Assembly: GCF_024756235.1 (NCBI RefSeq)
Contig: NZ_JANUGY010000015.1
Span: forward strand, 62,001-126,000
Source: Massilia kyonggiensis
GTDB lineage: Bacteria > Pseudomonadota > Gammaproteobacteria > Burkholderiales > Burkholderiaceae_D
Length of the DNA: 64,000 bases
Direction of reading: 5' to 3'
Shown here piece after piece: positions 43,964 to 52,458 of this stretch. The notes beneath the pieces are model-generated. The model saw only the letters and a program-made list of their open reading frames with translations. It ran no database searches and was not told where the DNA came from. Every line of letters begins with the position of its first letter. Within the stretch, counting starts at the first letter, position 1. Position numbers and translations under genes: made by a program.

Positions 43964-45349
43964 ATGCAAGCATCAGTCAATACAACACCTCTCGAACAGG
44001 ACGGTTTGCCGCCAGGGCCGCGCGCCTGGGCCATCCTCGCCCTCGCGCTCGGGGTGGGTATGTCGTCGCTCGATACCGCCATCGCCAACACGGCGTTGCC
44101 CGCGATGGCGCAGCAATTGCACGCGACGCCGGCCGACTCCGTGTGGATCGTGAACGCCTACCAGCTCGCCATGGTCGCCACCTTGCTGCCGATCGCGGCG
44201 CTGGGCGAGACCATCGGCTACCGCCGCGTCTACGTGGCGGGCATGGCCCTGTTTACGGCGGCGTCGCTCGCGTGCGCGCTGGCGTGGTCGCTGCCCGTGC
44301 TGATCGTGGCGCGCCTGTTCCAGGGCCTTGGCGCGAGCGCCATCATGGGCGTCAACACGGCGCTGCTGCGCGCCACGTATCCGGCGCAACTACAGGGACG
44401 CGGCTTCGGCACCAACGCCCTCGTCGTCGCGGTCGGCTTTGCGCTTGGGCCGAGTCTCGCATCGATCATTCTTGCTGCATCTTCGTGGCAATGGCTGTTC
44501 GGCATTAACGTCGTGCCGGGCATCGTCGCGTTCTTCATGGCGCGCAAGGTGCTGCCGGAGACGCGCCGCGCCACCCACCGCGTGGACCGCCTTGCCGGCT
44601 TCTACAACGTCGTCGCGTTTTCGATGGCCGTGCTGGCGCTGGGCGATGCCGCGCACCGCGTGGGCATGAAGACCTTGCTGCCGGAAGCGCTGATCGCACT
44701 GGTGTTCTTCGGCCTGCTGTTGCGCCGCGAGCGCGGCCATCCGGCGCCGCTGTTGCCCGTGGACCTGTTCCGCCGTCCGTTGTTCGCGCTGTCGACCATC
44801 ACCGCCATCTGCACGTTCGCCGCGCAGGCGCTCGCCTTCGTCGCGCTGCCGTTCTTTTTCGAGACGACCCTCGGCCGTTCGCCCGTCGAGACGGGCTTCC
44901 TGATGACGCCGTGGCCCGTGATGGTCGGCGTGATGGCGCCCGTCGCCGGGCGGCTCTCGGACCGCTATGCGCCGGGGCTGCTGGGCGGCATCGGTTTATT
45001 GATCCTCGCGGCCGGCCTCGTCACGATGATGAGCCTGCCGGCAGCGCCGTCCGCCCTCGACATCGGCTGGCGCATGGCCGTGTGCGGCATCGGCTTCGGC
45101 TTTTTCCAGGCGCCGAACGTGAAGGCGATCATGGGCAGCGCGCCGGCCTCGCGTGCCGGCAGCGCCAGCGGCATGGTGGCAACCGCGCGCCTGACGGGGC
45201 AGGCGACGGGCGCCGCCCTGGTGGCGTTCTGCCTTACCATTTCCCATGTGCGCGGACCGTGGTTCGCGCTCGGCATCGCCGCCGCGTTCTCGTTCGCGGC
45301 CAGCGTGGCCAGTTTTTCGCGCCTCGTCGTTGCGGCGCCGGCGGCATGA
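43964..45349 (+). CDS. MFS transporter, DHA2-like
   Basis: A 461-residue major facilitator with 12 to 14 helices. It has DHA2-family marks: LDTAIANTALPAMAQ in helix 1, WIVNAYQLAMVATLLP, and LGETIGYRRVYVAG for motif A. The C-terminal half carries GRLSDRYAPG. Relatives export drugs or organic compounds. ATG 43964 is used; earlier in-frame starts (43901, 43892) overlap a possible TACAAT promoter element (43933-43938). The tartrate dehydrogenase-type gene follows after 25 bases, probably in one operon, so a role with that substrate is possible but unproven. Confidence 0.85.
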   Translation: MQASVNTTPLEQDGLPPGPRAWAILALALGVGMSSLDTAIANTALPAMAQQLHATPADSVWIVNAYQLAMVATLLPIAALGETIGYRRVYVAGMALFTAASLACALAWSLPVLIVARLFQGLGASAIMGVNTALLRATYPAQLQGRGFGTNALVVAVGFALGPSLASIILAASSWQWLFGINVVPGIVAFFMARKVLPETRRATHRVDRLAGFYNVVAFSMAVLALGDAAHRVGMKTLLPEALIALVFFGLLLRRERGHPAPLLPVDLFRRPLFALSTITAICTFAAQALAFVALPFFFETTLGRSPVETGFLMTPWPVMVGVMAPVAGRLSDRYAPGLLGGIGLLILAAGLVTMMSLPAAPSALDIGWRMAVCGIGFGFFQAPNVKAIMGSAPASRAGSASGMVATARLTGQATGAALVAFCLTISHVRGPWFALGIAAAFSFAASVASFSRLVVAAPAA

Positions 45350-45374
45350 GCTTCACCATTCAAGAAAGAACCAA

Positions 45375-46469
45375 ATGACACGACGTTTCAAGATCGCGGG
45401 CATCGCCGGCGACGGCATCGGCAAGGAAGTCCTGCCGGAAGGCCTGAAGGTATTGGCGGCCGCGGCCGAGCGCTTCGGCCTGCAGCTCGAGTTCACGCAT
45501 TTCCCGTGGGCCAGCTGCGACTGGTACATCCAGCATGGCGAGATGATGCCGCCCGACTGGAAGGAACAATTGTCCGGCATGGACGCCATCTATTTCGGCG
45601 CCGTCGGCTGGCCCGCGCTGGTGCCGGACCACATCTCGCTGTGGGGTTCGCTGCTCAAGTTCCGCCGTGAATTCGACCAGTACATCAACCTGCGTCCCGT
45701 GCGCCTGTTCGAAGGCGTGCCGTGCCCGCTGGCCGGCCGCAAGCCGGGCGACATCGATTTCTTCGTGGTGCGCGAAAACACCGAGGGCGAGTACACGAAC
45801 CTGGGCGGCGTGATGTTCCCGGGCACCGAGCGCGAGATGGTGATCCAGGAATCCGTCTTCACGCGCCACGGCACCGACCGCGTGCTGCGCTACGCCTTCG
45901 AACTCGCGAACGCGCGCCGCCGCCGGCACCTGACGGTCGCGACGAAGTCGAACGGCATCGCCATCAGCATGCCGTGGTGGGACGGCCGCGCGGACGCGAT
46001 CCACGCCGACTACCCGCAGGTCACCGTCGACAAGCAGCACATCGACATCCTGACCGCCCGCTTCGTGCTGCAGCCCGACCGCTTCGACGTCGTCGTCGCG
46101 TCGAACCTGTTCGGCGACATCCTGTCCGACCTCGGCCCGGCCTGCACGGGCACGATCGGCCTGGCGCCGTCCGGCAACCTGAATCCGGACCGCACGTTCC
46201 CGTCGCTGTTCGAACCCGTGCACGGCTCCGCGCCGGACATCGCGGGCAAGGGCATCGCCAACCCGATCGCGATGATCTGGTCGGGCGCGATGATGCTGGC
46301 GTTCCTCGCGGCCGGCCCGGATGCGGACCCGCGCTGCGGCGAGGCGCATGACGCCATCGTGGCCGCGATCGAGGACGTGCTGAAGCACGGTCCGCGCACG
46401 GGCGACCTGGGCGGCACGGCGACGACAGTCGAGGTGGGCGACGCCATCGCGGCGCGCGTGCGCGGCTGA
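45375..46469 (+). CDS. Tartrate dehydrogenase/decarboxylase-type beta-decarboxylating dehydrogenase
   Basis: A 364-residue member of the isocitrate/isopropylmalate dehydrogenase family, closest to tartrate dehydrogenase (TtuC/YeaU). The N-terminus KIAGIAGDGIGKEVLPEG binds NAD. Key motifs are FFVVRENTEGEYTNLGG (substrate loop), the metal-binding aspartates in VASNLFGDILSDLG, and EPVHGSAPDIAGKGIANP. It should oxidise and decarboxylate tartrate or D-malate with NAD. ATG 45375 is correct because the longer frame overlaps the transporter gene. It is probably co-transcribed with that transporter. Confidence 0.9.
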   Translation: MTRRFKIAGIAGDGIGKEVLPEGLKVLAAAAERFGLQLEFTHFPWASCDWYIQHGEMMPPDWKEQLSGMDAIYFGAVGWPALVPDHISLWGSLLKFRREFDQYINLRPVRLFEGVPCPLAGRKPGDIDFFVVRENTEGEYTNLGGVMFPGTEREMVIQESVFTRHGTDRVLRYAFELANARRRRHLTVATKSNGIAISMPWWDGRADAIHADYPQVTVDKQHIDILTARFVLQPDRFDVVVASNLFGDILSDLGPACTGTIGLAPSGNLNPDRTFPSLFEPVHGSAPDIAGKGIANPIAMIWSGAMMLAFLAAGPDADPRCGEAHDAIVAAIEDVLKHGPRTGDLGGTATTVEVGDAIAARVRG

Positions 46470-46509
46470 TCGTGCTTTAAACGGGCACGGCCGCCCCGAT
46501 ATCAGGAAC

Positions 46510-46851
46510 ATGGCGCGCCGTTCCCGCATTCCCGACTTCGAATTTCCTGCCCAGCCTGTTGCGGCGGACGCACCGTGCCCGCTATGCGGCCGGCCACTCG
46601 GCACGGTCAACATCGACCGCCATCACCTGATTCCCAAGTCGCTGAAGGGTAGGGAGCAATTCCCTATTCACAAGATTTGTCACCGCAAGATCCACGCGAC
46701 GTTTTCCGAGCGCGAGCTGCTGCGGGCTTATTACACGTGGGAAGCGCTGCGGGGGAATGACGATATCCGGGCGTTCATCGAGTGGGTGGCGAAAAAACCG
46801 TCGGAGTTTTACGCGCGGACGTTTACGTCGAATAAGAAGAAGAGCCGCTAA
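46510..46851 (+). CDS. Small HNH-nuclease-like protein
   Basis: A 113-residue protein with an HNH/zinc-finger core: CPLCGRPL, then DRHHLIPKSLKG and CHRKIHATFSE. These match a beta-beta-alpha metal fold with one zinc knuckle. The rest is basic, ending in KKKSR. HNH proteins range from nucleases to structural zinc proteins; no partner gene hints at a phage, restriction or toxin role. It follows the dehydrogenase by 40 bases and is preceded by a weak site. Confidence 0.75.
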   Translation: MARRSRIPDFEFPAQPVAADAPCPLCGRPLGTVNIDRHHLIPKSLKGREQFPIHKICHRKIHATFSERELLRAYYTWEALRGNDDIRAFIEWVAKKPSEFYARTFTSNKKKSR

Positions 46852-46996
46852 GCACTGATCAGCCATTATCGGGATGACATCACGCATGTCGCACGATTGA
46901 ATCGAACATCACTACCGTCGTGCTTGGTGTTAAAATCGGAACTTACTTTTTTGCAATTCTGGTTCCTTTTTCAATGCCGCAATCCCCGCAGTTGCA

Positions 46997-48607
46997 ATGA
47001 ACCAAGAAGACTCGAACGCCTGCTCGGTTCTCCTGATCGATGACGAACCCTTTGCCGAGGACATCATTTCCCACGGCATGAAAGGGTGCGCCTCGTACGC
47101 GCTGCGCTACGTGCGCGACCCCGGCATGGCGGTCGAGCTGGCGAAGGAAATCAATGCGACGGTCGTGCTCGTCGACCTGCGCATGCCGGAGATCGACGGG
47201 TTCGAAGTCACCCGCCGCCTGCGCGCGGACAAGGACACCGAGCACATTCCCGTTGTCCTGCTGTCGTCCGAAGAAGATCCCGAGATCAAGGCGAAGGCGT
47301 TCGCCCTCGGCGCCAACGACTATCTCGTCAAGTGGCCCGATCCGCGCGAACTCGTCGCACGCGTGCGCTACCACAGCGATGCCTGCATCGCGCGGCGCCA
47401 GCGCGATGCCGCGTTCGTGTCGCTGCGGCACAGCCAGGAGCAATTGGCCGCCAGCCAGTCGGCGCTGCACCAGGCGCAGAAGATGGAAGCGATCGGCCAG
47501 CTGACGGGCGGCGTCGCGCACGATTTCAATAATGTGCTGCAGATCATCGGCGGCAATTTGCAGCTGCTGAAACTGGTAGGCAACCTGAACGAGGCCGGCA
47601 AGGCGCGCGTCGACATGGCGCTGGCCGGCGTGGAGCGCGGGGCCAAGCTGTCGTCGCACTTGCTCGCCTTTGCGCGCCGCCAGCCGCTGCAGGCCGTCGT
47701 GATCGATCCGGGCCACCTGCTGCGCGAGATGGACGACATGATGCGCCGCGTGCTCGGTCCGCGCGCGCGCGTCGTGACGGAGATCGCGGCCGGCCTGGGC
47801 AGCACCCTCGTCGACCCGAACCAGCTCAACAACGTACTGCTGAACCTCGCGATCAATGCGCGCGATGCGATGGCGGGCAGCGGCACGCTGACGATCCGCG
47901 CGGCCAATGCCGGCCCGGACAACGCCTTGCCGACGGAAGTGCCGCGCGGCCATTACGTGTTGATCGAAGTGGCGGATACGGGCAAGGGCATGTCGCCGGA
48001 AGTGCTGGAGCGCGCGTTCGAGCCGTTCTTCACGACCAAGCCGACGGGGCAGGGGACGGGCCTGGGGCTGTCGATGGCCTACGGCTTCGTCAAGCAGTCG
48101 GGCGGCGAGATCGTCCTGAAGAGCGAACCGGGCAAGGGCACCAGCGTGCGCATCTACCTGCCGCGCAGCGAGGCCGAGCCCCAGCACACGGAACAGGCGC
48201 CGACGGCGCCGCTGCTGGGCGGCGTGGAGACGATCCTCGTCGTCGAGGACGAGGAAGACGTGCGCAGCACGACCTGCGGCATCCTGTCCGCGCTGGGCTA
48301 CAAGGTGCTGGAGGCGCCGGATGCGGCGAAGGCCGTGGAAATCGTCGAGAGCGGCCAGCACATCGACCTCGTGTTCACGGACGTGATCATGCCGGGGCCC
48401 GTGAGCAGCCTGCAACTGGGCGAAGCGGTGCGTGCGCGCCTGCCGCAGGCGCAGATTTTATATACGTCGGGCTATGCCGAGGGCGTGCTGGCGCACGAAG
48501 GGAAACTGGAGGCGTCCGTCAACCTGCTGCAGAAGCCGTACCACCCGGACGCGCTCAGCGCGCGCATCCGGCACCTGCTGCGCCGGCGGCAAAGCGCGAT
48601 GATGTGA
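46997..48607 (+). CDS. Soluble hybrid histidine kinase (REC-HisKA-HATPase-REC)
   Basis: A 536-residue cytoplasmic kinase with no sensor domain of its own. The N-terminal receiver (about 10-130) has phospho-acceptor D60 (VDLRMPEIDG). A short coiled coil leads to a HisKA of the GGVAHDFNN type with H175. HATPase_c has NLAINARDAMAG and GQGTGLGLSMAYG. The C-terminal receiver has D462 (FTDVIMPG). This layout relays signals from another kinase. It converges on the response regulator of the phytochrome module with no gap, and is closely related in its kinase core to the hybrid kinase at 53491-55395. Confidence 0.92.
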   Translation: MNQEDSNACSVLLIDDEPFAEDIISHGMKGCASYALRYVRDPGMAVELAKEINATVVLVDLRMPEIDGFEVTRRLRADKDTEHIPVVLLSSEEDPEIKAKAFALGANDYLVKWPDPRELVARVRYHSDACIARRQRDAAFVSLRHSQEQLAASQSALHQAQKMEAIGQLTGGVAHDFNNVLQIIGGNLQLLKLVGNLNEAGKARVDMALAGVERGAKLSSHLLAFARRQPLQAVVIDPGHLLREMDDMMRRVLGPRARVVTEIAAGLGSTLVDPNQLNNVLLNLAINARDAMAGSGTLTIRAANAGPDNALPTEVPRGHYVLIEVADTGKGMSPEVLERAFEPFFTTKPTGQGTGLGLSMAYGFVKQSGGEIVLKSEPGKGTSVRIYLPRSEAEPQHTEQAPTAPLLGGVETILVVEDEEDVRSTTCGILSALGYKVLEAPDAAKAVEIVESGQHIDLVFTDVIMPGPVSSLQLGEAVRARLPQAQILYTSGYAEGVLAHEGKLEASVNLLQKPYHPDALSARIRHLLRRRQSAMM

Positions 48608-49066
48608 TTACTTGTTGGGCTTGACGTAACGCTGCGACCCCGGCGGCGGTTCGTTCAGCACGGCCCAGAAGATGCCCAGGTCCGCGATCGCGCGCACGAA
48701 TTCCGTAAAGTCCACCGGCTTCACCACATAGGCATTCACGCCCAGCTCGTAGCTGCGCACGAGGTCCTGTTCTTCCTTCGACGACGTCAGCATGACGACC
48801 GGCAGGCTTTTCAGGCCGTCGGTCGTGCGCACGTTGCGCAGCACTTCGAGGCCATCTACCTTGGGCAGCTTCAGGTCGAGCAGCACGACGGCCGGATTGC
48901 CGGCCGGGCGCGACGCGTATTCGCCGCGGCGGTGCAGGTAGTCCAGCGCTTCGGCGCCGTCGCGTACGACGATGACCTGGTTGGCGAGCTGGCTCTTGGA
49001 CAGCGCGATCAGCGTGAGCTCGAGATCGTTCGGGTTGTCTTCGACCAGCAGGATGGGCTTGAGCAT
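48608..49066 (-). CDS. Rcp1-type single-domain response regulator
   Basis: A 152-residue receiver protein without an output domain. It starts PILLVEDNPNDLELTLIAL, characteristic of the Rcp1 family that pairs with phytochrome kinases. The phospho-acceptor is D64 (LLDLKLPKVDG), with MLTSSKEEQD and the lysine loop VVKPVDF. It begins 19 bases after the bacteriophytochrome stop on the same strand, so it is the probable phosphate acceptor. ATG 49066 is the sensible start; the longer open frame is inside the phytochrome gene. Its output is unknown. Confidence 0.93.
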   Translation of the reverse strand: MLKPILLVEDNPNDLELTLIALSKSQLANQVIVVRDGAEALDYLHRRGEYASRPAGNPAVVLLDLKLPKVDGLEVLRNVRTTDGLKSLPVVMLTSSKEEQDLVRSYELGVNAYVVKPVDFTEFVRAIADLGIFWAVLNEPPPGSQRYVKPNK

Positions 49067-49085
49067 GGGTGTCTTCGTAAAACGG

Positions 49086-51326
49086 TCAATGATTGGTTTG
49101 TTTCGGGAGCGCGAACGAGAACGTCGCGCCTTCGCCCTGCACGGAATCGGCCCAGACGCGGCCGTTGTGGCGCTCGACGATGCGGCGCACGTTCGCGAGG
49201 CCGATGCCCGTGCCCTGGAAATCTTCCATCCGGTGCAGGCGCTGGAACACGCCGAACAGCTTGTGCACGTATTCCATGTTGAAGCCGGCGCCGTTGTCCG
49301 CCACGTGGAACACCGTCTCGTCCGGATGGTCTTCGGCAAAGACGCGGATCACGGCCGGATCGCGCTGGCCCGTGAACTTGACGGCATTGGACAGCAGGTT
49401 GAACAGGGCCAGGTGCAGGAACGTTGGGTCGGCCTGGACTTCCGGCAGCGTGCCGATGTCCCACTCGATGTTGCGGCCCCGCGTTTCCAGCGCCAGCTTG
49501 TCGAGGCAGGATGCGACGAGGTCGTTCATGTCGACCGTCGTCGGGCGCAGCGAGGCGCGGCCCATCTGCGAGAACGACAGCAGGTCGTCGACGAGCTTGC
49601 CGGCCAGGCGCGCCGCTTCCTTGATGTTCTTGAGGAAGCGCTGGCGCTGCTGGGCGTCCTCGCTGCCGGCCGATTCGAGCAGCAGGTCGGCAAAGCCAAC
49701 GATGTGGCGCAGCGGCGCGCGCAGGTCGTGCGACACGGAGTACGAAAACGCTTCCAGTTCCTTGTTGGCGCGGCCCAGTTCCTCGGCCAGTTCCGCCATC
49801 TGCTCCGCGCGTTCGAGCGCGATGCCGAGGAGGGCGGTGCGGAATTCCAGCGCCATCTCGATCTCGCCCTGGTGCCATGGCTGGCTCGTGCCGTGGATCG
49901 TTTCGCGCCACGCGTCGAAGCTCGTGCGCGGCGACAGCTGCGTCGGCGCGCCCGGTGCCGGCGCCTTCGCATGCGGATTGCCCGCCCACTCGATCGTGTG
50001 CACCCACTCCGGCCGGAACCACAGCAGGTAGTGCTTGTGGATGCGCGAGATCGGCATCGCGAGCAGGCCGCTGGCGTTGCGCGTGATGCGTTCCGCCGGC
50101 GGATACGGCGCGGACAGTTTATCGGTGTGGAAGACGTCGCCGTGGTCGTGCAGGGTGAGCCAGTCGACGAGGGCGCCGATGTCCTCCTCCGCCGGCGTGT
50201 CGCCGTACGTATGGATGCGGTCGTCCATCATGATCGCCACGCCCGACGCGCGCGCGAAGCGCAGCAGGTCGGGGAATACGTGCGCCAGGTTCTCGATGAA
50301 ATCGCTGCCCTGCGTGAGGCCGGCCAGCATCGACACCATCGTGCGCCGGACCTCGAGGCGGAACTGCAGGTCGGCCGCGTCCTCGCGCGATTCGATGCAC
50401 AGTGCGAGGATCTGGCCCAGCTGCTCGCACGCGGTGCGCTTTTCGAAGGCGACCGGGATCGGTCCCTCGTTGTGGCACGAGATCAGGCCCCACAGCTTGC
50501 CCTTGACCATCAGCGACACGGACATCGACGCCAGCGTGCTCATGTTGCGCATGTACTGCAGGTGCACCGGAGAGACGCTGCGCAGCGCCGCGAACGACAA
50601 ATCGTTCGGCTGGCCCGTGACGGGGTTCAGCGGGGGTATCAGCGGGGCTGGCATATAGGTCGCATCCTGGATCAGGCGGATGCGCGACAGCTTGTACAGC
50701 TCGCGCGCCTGCGCCGGGATGTCCGACGCGGGAAAGTGCTGCCCCATGTACGAGTGATAGCCTTCGTCGCGCGCTTCCGCCATCACGTGGCCGTGGCCGT
50801 CCGCGTCGAACTGGTAGACGAGCACGCGCCCGAAGCCCGTCACGGAGCGGATGTGCTGGCACGCCAGGTTCGCCAGCGCTTCGATCCCCGTCGCGTCGTT
50901 CACCTTCAGCAGGAAGTCGCCGATCAGCGGGTACAGGTGGCGGAAATCCGCCGCTTCCGCGCGGTCGACGGCTTCGAATTCGGCAATGACGACACCGTCC
51001 CATTTGTGGGCCAGCACGTCGAAGTGGTTGCCGTTCCCCGTCGTGATCGTGCCCACGTAGTACGGACGCGGGCCCAGGTCGGCCGCCAGTTCCGCGGCGA
51101 TACGCTGCGCCGCCGCGGCCCCGATCACGTCCGCCAGCGGATGCCCGACGGCGTCCTGCGCGCCGACGCCGGTCCAGTCGCCCACGTTGGCGCTGGCCTG
51201 CAGCACCGTCAGGCCGGGCGCGAGCGTGAGCAGGAACCCGTGCGGCTGGATGCTGCCGGGCGTGCGGATCGGTTCCTTGTCGCAGGTCGACAGGTCGAGG
51301 ACGGGTGCGGTGGCGGCCTGGGTCAT
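49086..51326 (-). CDS. bphP: Bacteriophytochrome histidine kinase
   Basis: A red/far-red photoreceptor kinase of 746 residues in PAS-GAF-PHY-HisKA-HATPase order. C15 in LSTCDKEPIRTPGSIQPHG is the expected biliverdin attachment site. The GAF chromophore pocket has FPASDIPAQARELY. The PHY region is around 320-500, including the tongue-like W/G-rich WFRPEWVHTIEW. The kinase has H533 (YSVSHDLRAPLRH) and HATPase motifs LLSNAVKFTGQ and FQGTGIGLANV. No heme oxygenase gene (biliverdin source) is in the window. The response regulator gene follows directly. Confidence 0.96.
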   Translation of the reverse strand: MTQAATAPVLDLSTCDKEPIRTPGSIQPHGFLLTLAPGLTVLQASANVGDWTGVGAQDAVGHPLADVIGAAAAQRIAAELAADLGPRPYYVGTITTGNGNHFDVLAHKWDGVVIAEFEAVDRAEAADFRHLYPLIGDFLLKVNDATGIEALANLACQHIRSVTGFGRVLVYQFDADGHGHVMAEARDEGYHSYMGQHFPASDIPAQARELYKLSRIRLIQDATYMPAPLIPPLNPVTGQPNDLSFAALRSVSPVHLQYMRNMSTLASMSVSLMVKGKLWGLISCHNEGPIPVAFEKRTACEQLGQILALCIESREDAADLQFRLEVRRTMVSMLAGLTQGSDFIENLAHVFPDLLRFARASGVAIMMDDRIHTYGDTPAEEDIGALVDWLTLHDHGDVFHTDKLSAPYPPAERITRNASGLLAMPISRIHKHYLLWFRPEWVHTIEWAGNPHAKAPAPGAPTQLSPRTSFDAWRETIHGTSQPWHQGEIEMALEFRTALLGIALERAEQMAELAEELGRANKELEAFSYSVSHDLRAPLRHIVGFADLLLESAGSEDAQQRQRFLKNIKEAARLAGKLVDDLLSFSQMGRASLRPTTVDMNDLVASCLDKLALETRGRNIEWDIGTLPEVQADPTFLHLALFNLLSNAVKFTGQRDPAVIRVFAEDHPDETVFHVADNGAGFNMEYVHKLFGVFQRLHRMEDFQGTGIGLANVRRIVERHNGRVWADSVQGEGATFSFALPKQTNH

Positions 51327-51501
51327 GGGTGAACAGCGTCTGAAACGTCGGGTTGCAAGTGCAGCATTTTACAATGAAAAGCTGAACTTCAATTCGGTAT
51401 TCATACAACGGTATCTCATCGATTCGCGCGAATCCGGCGAATTGCGCGGGTGTATTGACGTGATTATCGGTGGGGAAATGGGAAATTCGACGACGCCCGT
51501 C

Positions 51502-51518
51502 ATTACCTGGCAGGTAAT
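51502..51518. promoter_or_regulatory. Perfect 17-bp palindrome (probable operator)
   Basis: ATTACCTG-G-CAGGTAAT is perfect over its whole length. It lies 61 bases upstream of the alpha/beta hydrolase start, in the 252-base region between that gene and the divergent bphP gene. The XRE-type regulator encoded two genes along is one candidate binder. Confidence 0.6.
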
Positions 51519-51578
51519 CGCCGCGCCGCACGCCGGCCGGCACACTGGCTCCAACGTCAACCACCGAAGGAGACCACC

Positions 51579-52427
51579 ATGGCCATGCAACGACACGTCC
51601 GCGCCTACACGGGCGCCCCGAACACCATCATCGCCGGCGACGTCAACCTGTACTACCGCGACTGGGGCCGCGGCCGCCCCGTGCTGTTCGTGGCCGGCTG
51701 GTCGATGTTCTCCGATTCGTGGTGCTACCAGATGATGGCGTTGTGCGGCCGGGGGCTGCGCTGCATTGCCTTCGACCGGCGCGGCCACGGCCGCTCGTCC
51801 GACCCGGGCGGCGGCTACGACCTCGACACGCTGGCCGACGACATCGCGGCCGTCATCGAAGCCCTCGACTTGCGCGACGTCGTGCTGGTCGGGCACTCGA
51901 TGGGCTGCAACGAGATCGTCCGCTACCTCACGCGCCACGGCAGCGCGCGGGTGACGCAGGTCGCGCTGCTCGGGCCGATGACGCCCGGTATCACGCTGTC
52001 CGCATCGAACCCGCTCGGTGTCGACCCGGCGCTGCTGGAACAGTTCCGCAGCACGCAGCTGCTGCACGACTTCCCTCGCTGGATCGAGGAGAACGTCGAA
52101 CCGTTCGTGCCCGGCGCCGGCCCCCGCATGCGCGACTGGCTCGCGCAGATGGCCCTGCAATGCTCGCTGCAGGCGCTGCACGATTGCCACCTCGTCGTGG
52201 AGGTATGCGACATGGCGGCGGAACTGGAGGCCGTCGACGTGCCCGTGCTGCTGATCGCCGGCGCGCTCGACGTCTCCGCGCCGCTGGATCTGACGGCGCG
52301 GAGGACAAGCGCCCTCGTGCCGGACTGCCGCCTCGTCGTCTACGAAGACGCCGCGCACGGCATGTTCCTCACGCACGTGGAGCAGGTCAATGGCGAGTTG
52401 CTTGAGTTCATCCGCGCGGAGGTCTAA
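51579..52427 (+). CDS. Alpha/beta hydrolase
   Basis: A 282-residue alpha/beta-hydrolase fold protein. The nucleophile is S107 in VGHSMGCNE, with the oxyanion segment FVAGWSMFSDSW and the histidine in EDAAHGMFL. No signal peptide is seen, so it is cytoplasmic. The overall form is like haloperoxidase/esterase-type enzymes, but the substrate cannot be predicted. The start is supported by AAGGAG six bases upstream. The XRE regulator gene lies just downstream on the same strand, and the perfect palindrome at 51502-51518 precedes it. Confidence 0.9.
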   Translation: MAMQRHVRAYTGAPNTIIAGDVNLYYRDWGRGRPVLFVAGWSMFSDSWCYQMMALCGRGLRCIAFDRRGHGRSSDPGGGYDLDTLADDIAAVIEALDLRDVVLVGHSMGCNEIVRYLTRHGSARVTQVALLGPMTPGITLSASNPLGVDPALLEQFRSTQLLHDFPRWIEENVEPFVPGAGPRMRDWLAQMALQCSLQALHDCHLVVEVCDMAAELEAVDVPVLLIAGALDVSAPLDLTARRTSALVPDCRLVVYEDAAHGMFLTHVEQVNGELLEFIRAEV

Positions 52428-52458
52428 ATTGATGCCTTTATACCAAGAGGGGATCGCG

